NCBI GenBank assembly: GCA_017420125.1
Contig: JAFOJR010000023.1
Location: 1 to 15,559, forward strand
Direction: 5' to 3'
Origin: Oscillospiraceae bacterium
Lineage (GTDB): Bacteria > Bacillota > Clostridia > Oscillospirales > Oscillospiraceae
Length of the DNA: 15,559 nt
Shown here in pieces: positions 7,306-12,772 of the stretch; position 1 is the stretch's first letter, and each line of letters opens with the position of its first letter. The notes under the pieces are model-generated. The model ran no database searches, was not told where the DNA came from, and was given only the letters and a program-made list of their open reading frames with translations. The position numbers were made by a program, and so were the translations under genes.

Positions 7306-7308
7306 ACA

Positions 7309-7344
7309 GCGTTTGAATGAAAACAGAAACGCAGCGTGTTTCTG
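7309..7344 (+). promoter_or_regulatory. Two mutually exclusive hairpins in the leader of eno
   Basis: GCGTTT (7309-7314) can pair with AAACGC (7327-7332). Alternatively CAGAAAC (7324-7330) pairs with GTTTCTG (7338-7344) around a 7-base loop. The two foldings share the AAAC at 7327-7330, so only one can form. No T run follows either. They lie in the 86-base gpmI-eno gap, about 48 bases before the eno start. Function is unknown. Confidence 0.4.
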
Positions 7345-7391
7345 CAACTTATGATAAAAAGTATGATGAAAACGGAAAAAGAGGAGTTATT

Positions 7392-8687
7392 ATGAAACAG
7401 ATCATTGAAATTGTAGACGTTTTGGCCCGGGAAATTTTAGACTCCAGAGGCAACCCCACCTTGGAAGCAGAAGTCTATCTGGATGATGGAACCGTAGGAC
7501 GGGCCGCTGTGCCTTCCGGCGCATCTACCGGTATTTTTGAAGCCTGCGAGCTGCGGGACGGCGACAAAAACCGTTACCTGGGCAAAGGTGTTTCCACTGC
7601 TGTACAGAATGTAAACGGTGAAATCGCCGACGCTCTCATCGGTTCCAATGTGCTGGACCAGACGGAAATTGACAAAATGCTTCTTGACCTGGACGGCACC
7701 CCCAACAAATCCCGTCTGGGGGCAAATGCCATCCTAGGTGTCAGCCTGGCCTGCGCCAAAGCCGCGGCCGAATCTCTGGGCACTTCTCTTTACCATTATC
7801 TGGGCGGCGTCAATGCCAAGGTGCTGCCGGTTCCTATGATGAACATTTTAAACGGCGGCGCCCATGCTTCCAACAATGTAGACATCCAGGAATTTATGAT
7901 CATGCCGGTAGGAGCCCCCTCTTTCCGGGAAGGATTACGAATGTGCGCAGAAGTGTTTCATGCGTTGAAAAAAGTCATTCACACCGCTGGCGGTTCCACT
8001 GCTGTGGGTGACGAGGGCGGCTTTGCTCCTGATTTAAAAAAAGATGAAGACGCCCTGAAACTTATTGTAGAGGCTATTGAAACCGCTGGCTTTGCTCCGG
8101 GGAAGGACTTTGGAATCGCCATCGACGGTGCCGTTTCTGAATGGTATCAGGAGGACGGAACCTATCGTCTGCCCAAGGCAAAGAAAATCATGACCCGCCA
8201 GCAAATGGTCAATATGTGGAAACAGTATGCTTCCAAATATCCTATTCTCTCTCTGGAAGACGGCATGGGAGAAACCGACTGGGAAGGTTGGGCCATGCTC
8301 ACCAAAGCACTGGGTGGCAAAGTCCAGTTGGTAGGAGATGATTTGTTTGTCACCAATGTCTCTCGTTTAAAGGAAGGCATTGACCGGAAAGTGGCCAACT
8401 CGATTTTAATCAAAGTCAATCAGATCGGCACCCTGACGGAAACCATGGATGCCATCCAAATGGCCAATCGTGCCGGATATACCGCTGTGATTTCTCACCG
8501 TTCCGGCGAAACGGAAGACACTACCATTGCCGACTTGGCCGTGGCGCTCAACGCCGGCCAGATCAAAACCGGCGCACCCTCCCGCACCGATCGGGTCGCC
8601 AAATACAACCAGCTTCTGCGCATTGAAGAAGAGCTGGGTGCAGCGGCACAGTATCCGGGCCACAACGCCTTCTTTAATCTGAAATAA
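7392..8687 (+). CDS. eno: Enolase
   Basis: Enolase dehydrates 2-phosphoglycerate to phosphoenolpyruvate with Mg2+; in bacteria it is also often an RNA-degradosome partner. The 431 residues are the usual length. The N-terminal domain carries REILDSRGNPTLEAEV (13-28) and the mobile loop PSGASTG (41-47). The barrel shows GGAHASNNVDIQEFMIMP, VGDEGGFAP with the catalytic Glu, the metal ligands of SLEDGM and VGDDLFVTN, the catalytic Lys in ILIKVNQIGTLTET, and the signature ISHRSGETEDTTIADLAV. The start is ATG 7392, with GAGGAG 6-7 bases upstream. An open frame from 7317 only adds unlikely lysine-rich residues. It closes the four-enzyme glycolytic run. No convincing terminator follows it, only a T-rich stretch without a GC stem, so the next small gene may be co-transcribed. 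Confidence 0.98.
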   Translation: MKQIIEIVDVLAREILDSRGNPTLEAEVYLDDGTVGRAAVPSGASTGIFEACELRDGDKNRYLGKGVSTAVQNVNGEIADALIGSNVLDQTEIDKMLLDLDGTPNKSRLGANAILGVSLACAKAAAESLGTSLYHYLGGVNAKVLPVPMMNILNGGAHASNNVDIQEFMIMPVGAPSFREGLRMCAEVFHALKKVIHTAGGSTAVGDEGGFAPDLKKDEDALKLIVEAIETAGFAPGKDFGIAIDGAVSEWYQEDGTYRLPKAKKIMTRQQMVNMWKQYASKYPILSLEDGMGETDWEGWAMLTKALGGKVQLVGDDLFVTNVSRLKEGIDRKVANSILIKVNQIGTLTETMDAIQMANRAGYTAVISHRSGETEDTTIADLAVALNAGQIKTGAPSRTDRVAKYNQLLRIEEELGAAAQYPGHNAFFNLK

Positions 8688-8731
8688 AGTTGCTTTTCTC
8701 TTTTTTCTCGTCCGTGAAATACGCCAGGTAA

Positions 8732-8753
8732 CCTTTCCGCTTTCAGAAAGGAG
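8732..8753 (+). promoter_or_regulatory. Hairpin covering the ribosome binding site of the zinc-knuckle/HTH gene
   Basis: CCTTTC (8732-8737) pairs exactly with GAAAGG (8746-8751) around an 8-base loop. The right arm contains most of the AAAGGAG ribosome binding site (8747-8753), so the folded mRNA would hide it. The binding site is 9 bases from ATG 8763 and only 3 from ATG 8757, which decides the start. Confidence 0.55.
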
Positions 8754-8762
8754 ACGATGGAA

Positions 8763-9158
8763 ATGAAAAACCGATACTGCATCCATTGCGGCGCACCTTT
8801 GTCTGACGCCGCGCCGTCTCCCGTTGCAGACACCTCTGCTCCGCTGATCTTTTCCCGTCGGGAACAGGATGTCATTACGCTGATTTTATCTGGCTATACC
8901 GAAGGACAGATTGCGCAGACCCTTTATCTCACCGTCGGCACAATTAAAACATATAAGCGGAATATCTTCAAAAAACTGGGAATCCATTCCCGCCGGGAAC
9001 TGTTTTCAGCTATTTATCAGCAGGAACGCACATTTTCTCCGGAGAAACTGCCCGCCGGGCGGCCCAGGCAGCGTTCGTTGTTTTGCATCCACTGCGGCAG
9101 CCCACTGGATCCCCGCGGTCAATATTGCGGTGCCTGCGGCACAAAAATTGTGCCGTAG
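8763..9158 (+). CDS. LuxR-type HTH protein flanked by zinc-knuckle motifs, putative regulator
   Basis: This 131-residue protein has an unusual layout. Residues 5-13 (YCIHCGAPL) are a lone CxxC knuckle. Residues 30-87 are a complete LuxR/GerE DNA-binding domain (SRREQDVITLILSGYTEG, then QIAQTLYLTVGTIKTYKRNI, then FKKLGIHSRREL), with Tyr64 where His is common. Residues 107-126 are a full zinc ribbon, CIHCG then CGACG 14 residues later, which repeats the N-terminal motif. There is no receiver or sensor domain, signal peptide or membrane segment. It probably binds DNA or RNA in the cytoplasm as a zinc-stabilised small regulator; that is inference. It follows eno by 75 bases and precedes a strong terminator, so it looks like the last gene of the glycolytic unit. 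Its targets are unknown; spoIIE next door is one possibility. Confidence 0.85.
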   Translation: MKNRYCIHCGAPLSDAAPSPVADTSAPLIFSRREQDVITLILSGYTEGQIAQTLYLTVGTIKTYKRNIFKKLGIHSRRELFSAIYQQERTFSPEKLPAGRPRQRSLFCIHCGSPLDPRGQYCGACGTKIVP

Positions 9159-9199
9159 AGAATAGGCGCATTTATCATTCTATATCGTTTCCAACAGTT

Positions 9200-9247
9200 T
9201 TGCCCTGCTGTGCAGTTTTCGCCGGCAGGGCAATTTGTTGTTTTTTT
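9200..9247 (+). terminator. Strong intrinsic terminator ending the glycolytic unit
   Basis: TTGCCCTGC (9200-9208) pairs exactly with GCAGGGCAA (9225-9233) around a 16-base loop, followed by TTTGTTG and seven T. It separates the HTH gene from spoIIE. Confidence 0.88.
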
Positions 9248-9342
9248 CTCTTCCCGGTCTCTTCCAACGGAAAATTTTGAATGAAAATCCACAGAATTTT
9301 TCACATTCAGATTTCCCGACCGGATTTTCCCTCCTTGGTTTT

Positions 9343-9348
9343 TATAAT
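9343..9348 (+). promoter_or_regulatory. Candidate -10 box of spoIIE without a recognisable -35
   Basis: A perfect TATAAT sits 44 bases before the spoIIE start. Neither a 17-base spacer (CCGGAT) nor a 21-base spacer (CCGACC) gives a good -35. This fits an activated promoter, and in Bacillus spoIIE is activated by phosphorylated Spo0A. However, I see no clear Spo0A box (TGTCGAA) between 9248 and 9343, so the activator is left open. Confidence 0.45.
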
Positions 9349-9369
9349 AGGAAAAAACGGAAGGACAAG

Positions 9370-9382
9370 CTCCTTCAAGGAG
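9370..9382 (+). promoter_or_regulatory. Hairpin over the spoIIE ribosome binding site
   Basis: CTCCTT and AAGGAG (9370-9382) are perfect inverted repeats around a single C. A real fold would be CTCC pairing with GGAG around TTCAA. The right arm is the AAGGAGGG ribosome binding site, 8 bases before ATG 9392. The fold would reduce access to spoIIE mRNA. Confidence 0.45.
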
Positions 9383-9391
9383 GGCAGACTG

Positions 9392-11785
9392 ATGGAACGC
9401 ACCAACTCCAATCCAAACCAAACACAATCCAAGCCCACCCGCTTTTTAGGGGATGCGCAGGCCGGCGGAGCACAGTCCACCATTATCCGCATCGCAGAAT
9501 ACGGAATCCGCTTTTTCTTGGGCGCCGTCTTGGCCAACGGCACACTGCTGGGCGGCTGTATCCCTTTCGGACTGGGTTTCGTGGGCGCTTCCGATCCGGG
9601 GCTATCCCATCTGTTTTCTCTTTTGGGGTGCTGCATCGGCTATTTGTTCGCGCTCTCTTTTTCTGTCTCATTGAAATACATCGCTGCATCCATTTTGATT
9701 TTCGCCGTTTCTTTTGCTTTTTTTGATCTGCGCGTCTACCGAAAGGCATGGTTTATGCCTTTGATGACCAGTTTTCTCACCGTTGCCACCGGTTTTGTTT
9801 ACCTCCCGGAGCAGGGCTTTTCCGCTCGTGCTGTTCTTCTGTTCATAATGGAGGTCTCCGTGGCCGGCATCAGCGCATATTTTTATGAAATTGCTTTCTC
9901 TCCCTGGAACACCTCCACAGAAGAACCTCTCAGCCGAAAACAAATCACCGCCATTCTCCTGTTTGGCATCAGTGTCTTCATCGCCCTGGCTCAAGTGCAT
10001 TTGCCCGGTCAGATTTCTGTAGGCCGTTTGGCAGCTGCCTTTTTCGTCATGTTTTACGCCTGGAAAAACGGCATTGGAATTGGCAGCGCTGTGGGAATTG
10101 CCACCGGCGTAGCCATGGATTTGGCTGCTGGTGTCGCTCCGTTTTATGCCATGGCATATGGTCTGTCCGGCCTGGTGGCCGGAGTTGTCTCCCGCAAGGG
10201 GCGGTTGCTTACAGCGGTAACCTATGTTCTGGTCAACGGCATTACGGTACTTTGGGCACTGGAATATCTCTCTTCTCTTTCTATCCTATATGAAGTGTTC
10301 ATCGCCTCGGTCCTTTTCCTGCTGGTGCCGGAACAGCGGCTTTCCCGCCTGAGCGTGCTGTTTCAGGCCATTCCCTCAGCGGAGACAGAAAAGGAGAGTC
10401 CGCCAATCCGTTCTTATATCAAAGAGCGACTGGAAGAAGCTTCTGCCGCATTTCGGGAACTATATGAGGGAATTCGTTCCTCGTTCCAATCCAACCGCAC
10501 CAGCGACCATGATATTGCTGTGCTGTTTGATCGGGCCGCCGGGCGCATTTGCCGCAACTGCCCGCTGTATGCCTCCTGCTGGCAGAGAGGCTATGCAGCC
10601 ACGTTTGACGCGCTCTGCTCCGCTTCTAAAGCCATGTTGGAGCGGGGCCGGGCGGAAGTTTCTGATTTCCCCACTCAATTTTCCAAGCGCTGCATGCGTT
10701 TCCCTTCCTTCCTTGCCGCCACCAATGAAGAACTGACGGCGCTGCTGTATCGCAGGCAATATCGCAACCGACTGATGGAAAGCCGCATGGCCGTTTGTTA
10801 TCAATACGAAGATCTGGCCGGAATTTTAGATCAAACGGCGGCCCAGTTAAATGCGCCTCTTCAGACCAATCCTCAATATATGCGGAAAGTAACGCAATTA
10901 TTACAAGAAATGGAACTGGACGCTCAATGCAGCGTTTTTTACGATGCAGGGAACCATTTGCGGATAGAAATTGAAGGGGAAGGCTTGTCTATTTTGGGAC
11001 AGGATCATATGCAGACCCAACTTTCCGATCTTCTGGACGTCCCTCTGCGGCCGCCCCAGTGGAAAGAAGGCGAACGGGAACGCATTGTCTTTACCGAATT
11101 GGAACCTCTGGCTGCCATCATCGGTGTAGCCGCCCGGCGGAAAGAAAAAGAAGCGATCAGCGGCGATAACGGCTCCTATTTCAAAACAGAAGACGGGATT
11201 TTGTATCTCCTGCTGGCGGACGGCATGGGCAGCGGAGAAGCCGCCGCCCGGGAAAGCAGCCTTGCCATTCATTTGCTGGAACGGTTTCTCAAAGCGGGCG
11301 TTCATCCCGAACCGGCTTTGAAAACTCTAAATTCCGCTCTCATCCTGCGCAGTGATTCAGAAGGCGGTTTTACCACTCTGGACCTGCTGCAGGTCAACTT
11401 GTTCACCGGCCAGGCCGATTTATATAAATTCGGTACCTCCCCTTCCTATTTCTGCCAAAAACAGCGGGTGCGGCGTATCTCCGGCAGCACCATGCCTGTT
11501 GGCCTTTCTGCCGGCGGAATCCCTGCGCCAGACATCGCTCATTTCCATGTGGATGCCGGAGATCTGGTGGTTTTGGTCAGTGACGGAATCTTAGGCGGCC
11601 GGGAAGACCAGTGGCTGCGAAACCTGACTACAGACCATCCGCAAGGTTCGCCACCTCGAAAACTGGCCCGTCGGATCATCGAGACCAGCGAGAAGTCCAT
11701 CGGCTGCCAGGACGACAAAACTGTCATGGTGCTAGCGGTGGAAACACGAACGCCTCCGACAGACGGCGCCATTCAGTCCGTATAA
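9392..11785 (+). CDS. spoIIE: Stage II sporulation protein E, membrane PP2C-type Ser/Thr phosphatase
   Basis: SpoIIE dephosphorylates the anti-anti-sigma factor SpoIIAA, which frees sigma-F in the forespore; it also associates with FtsZ at the polar septum. The 797 residues are close to the 827 of Bacillus subtilis. Residues 36-312 hold about ten membrane segments. A cytoplasmic linker follows, with the family's Cys cluster RICRNCPLYASCW (385-397). The PP2C domain covers about 575-785: SGDNGSYF (590-597), LLADGMGSGEAA (607-618) with the metal-binding Asp610, FTTLDLLQVNLFTG (660-673), KFGTSPSYF, VSDGILGG (729-736) and QDDKTVMVLAV (773-783). The start is ATG 9392, 8 bases after AAGGAGGG. The open frame from 9281 crosses the promoter. 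It stands alone between two strong terminators, so it should be controlled independently of the glycolytic genes. It is good evidence for a spore former. Confidence 0.96.
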   Translation: MERTNSNPNQTQSKPTRFLGDAQAGGAQSTIIRIAEYGIRFFLGAVLANGTLLGGCIPFGLGFVGASDPGLSHLFSLLGCCIGYLFALSFSVSLKYIAASILIFAVSFAFFDLRVYRKAWFMPLMTSFLTVATGFVYLPEQGFSARAVLLFIMEVSVAGISAYFYEIAFSPWNTSTEEPLSRKQITAILLFGISVFIALAQVHLPGQISVGRLAAAFFVMFYAWKNGIGIGSAVGIATGVAMDLAAGVAPFYAMAYGLSGLVAGVVSRKGRLLTAVTYVLVNGITVLWALEYLSSLSILYEVFIASVLFLLVPEQRLSRLSVLFQAIPSAETEKESPPIRSYIKERLEEASAAFRELYEGIRSSFQSNRTSDHDIAVLFDRAAGRICRNCPLYASCWQRGYAATFDALCSASKAMLERGRAEVSDFPTQFSKRCMRFPSFLAATNEELTALLYRRQYRNRLMESRMAVCYQYEDLAGILDQTAAQLNAPLQTNPQYMRKVTQLLQEMELDAQCSVFYDAGNHLRIEIEGEGLSILGQDHMQTQLSDLLDVPLRPPQWKEGERERIVFTELEPLAAIIGVAARRKEKEAISGDNGSYFKTEDGILYLLLADGMGSGEAAARESSLAIHLLERFLKAGVHPEPALKTLNSALILRSDSEGGFTTLDLLQVNLFTGQADLYKFGTSPSYFCQKQRVRRISGSTMPVGLSAGGIPAPDIAHFHVDAGDLVVLVSDGILGGREDQWLRNLTTDHPQGSPPRKLARRIIETSEKSIGCQDDKTVMVLAVETRTPPTDGAIQSV

Positions 11786-11792
11786 CGCATTT

Positions 11793-11837
11793 GCCCCCCG
11801 GCACAGCGTAAAAACCGCTGTGTCGGGGGGCTTTTTT
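11793..11837 (+). terminator. Terminator of spoIIE
   Basis: A 16-bp stem (11793-11808 with 11816-11831, GCCCCCCGGCACAGCG against its complement with one G-U pair) has a 7-base loop and is followed by six T (11832-11837). The T run overlaps the stop codon of the oppositely oriented DUF11 gene (11838-11836). Read leftward the stem lacks a T run, so it should be weak or inactive as a terminator for that gene. Confidence 0.92.
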
Positions 11838-12633
11838 ATGGTTTTACCCGAGCATAAAACCGAATTTCCACCGTTTCGTCCACCGCCAAGTCTCCCAGTG
11901 CAATCCCCTGCTCCAGCGATACAGCTTCTGCCGGCGTCCGGCCTTCAATATGCAGAGAACGGGGAACATATTCCAGTTGTGGCGGCAGGGAATTTGTCAC
12001 TTCCACCTGATGCAAGGGCACATTCCCTGTGTTTTCCACCTTAATCTGATACAATACCGGCGGCCCTTCTTCCCATGCTGCCGCTCGATCCGCTGCTTTC
12101 CAGATGGAAATGCCCGGCTGTATCCGCACCAATTCCGCCGGGTTGGACAGCACCCGTCCTGAATGGCTCATCCCCTGGAGTTCATATTCATAAGTTACTT
12201 CCGCGGCGCTCACAGGTGCGTCAGGCGCTGTCTCCCGGGGCAGTGCCTGAAAGGTCAAAACGGCACGTTCACCGGCCGGCAATGTGCCGACTAAAATCCC
12301 ATCGGCCAAAGGTTCCTCCGATAAGTGATTCCCGTTTACTGTTACATTGGAAATATCGAACCACTGCGCTGCATGGGAATCAAATACTTTTACCCGCTGT
12401 AGCGGCAAATCGGATTTGTTGCAGATGACAATGGTATATGTAACCGGCTCGCCCCAGTGGGCGCTGGTGGGGACAACGGTTTTCGTCACCTCTACCCGCA
12501 GCACATGTACCACAGCCGGGTTGCTTTTTTGGGAAATGGTCCCCGCCGTACCGTAAGGGTCCATGCGGTATTGCCCCCTGACAGACGCAGTATGTGGACA
12601 AACGGCGTCTGCTCGGGTTGTCTGAGCGTCCAT
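11836..12633 (-). CDS. DUF11-repeat protein without signal peptide
   Basis: The 265-residue protein has two copies of the DUF11-type (TIGR01451-like) beta-sandwich repeat. The first covers about 46-132 (VTKTVVPTSAHWGEPVTYTI, then CNKSDLPLQRVKVFD and GTLPAGERAVLTFQA). The second covers about 173-265 (ISIWKAADRAAAWEEG, YQIKVENTGNVPLHQVEVTNSLPP, LGDLAVDETVEIRFYARVKP). The pattern, a bad-turn-good-continuation of 'tvt-Y-i-N-g-l-v-v-D-LP', is characteristic of the family, which is common in surface and spore-associated proteins. However, there is no signal peptide, membrane segment or sortase signal, so it is not exported by the usual route. The start is ATG 12633, with GGAGG 7 bases upstream. Its function is unknown; a structural spore or envelope role is only a guess. 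A promoter candidate lies at 12693-12721. Confidence 0.85.
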   Translation of the reverse strand: MDAQTTRADAVCPHTASVRGQYRMDPYGTAGTISQKSNPAVVHVLRVEVTKTVVPTSAHWGEPVTYTIVICNKSDLPLQRVKVFDSHAAQWFDISNVTVNGNHLSEEPLADGILVGTLPAGERAVLTFQALPRETAPDAPVSAAEVTYEYELQGMSHSGRVLSNPAELVRIQPGISIWKAADRAAAWEEGPPVLYQIKVENTGNVPLHQVEVTNSLPPQLEYVPRSLHIEGRTPAEAVSLEQGIALGDLAVDETVEIRFYARVKP

Positions 12634-12692
12634 GGCTCCGCCTCCCGTTTTACTGATGTGACCGGGATCGTGTAAAACCCCGCCCTCTTTCC

Positions 12693-12721
12693 ACTATATG
12701 CAGCCGCTTCTTTTTTGTCCC
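12693..12721 (-). promoter_or_regulatory. Candidate promoter of the DUF11 gene
   Basis: Read leftward, GGGACA (12721-12716) and TATAGT (12698-12693) are 17 bases apart, leaving a leader of about 52 bases. The -35 matches the consensus at 4 of 6 positions and the -10 at 5 of 6. It lies just after the hairpin that follows htpG, so the DUF11 gene may be transcribed independently of htpG or partly by read-through. Confidence 0.45.
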
Positions 12722-12729
12722 TGCCACAG

Positions 12730-12767
12730 CCGCTAACCCTCCGGCGAAATCGCCGGAGGGTTAGCGG
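12730..12767 (-). terminator. Perfect 18-bp inverted repeat after htpG, terminator-like but without T run
   Basis: Bases 12730-12747 pair exactly with 12750-12767, leaving a 2-base gap (in practice a 4-base loop). The stem, built on CGCTAACCCTCCGGCGA, is GC-rich and begins 5 bases after the htpG stop codon. Neither strand has a T run next to it: leftward the sequence continues with GCTGTGGCAGGG. It may cap and protect the 3' end of htpG mRNA or act as a U-less terminator. Confidence 0.65.
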
Positions 12768-12772
12768 ATGGA

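Noticed and set aside
8688..8720. Terminator after eno
   Set aside because: The T-rich stretch has only a weak AT stem (CTTTA/TAAAG) in front of it; efficient termination is not supported.
9248..9340. Sigma-H or Spo0A sites upstream of spoIIE
   Set aside because: GGAAAAT and GAAT elements at 9269-9297 match a sigma-H pattern only loosely, and no TGTCGAA-like box is present.
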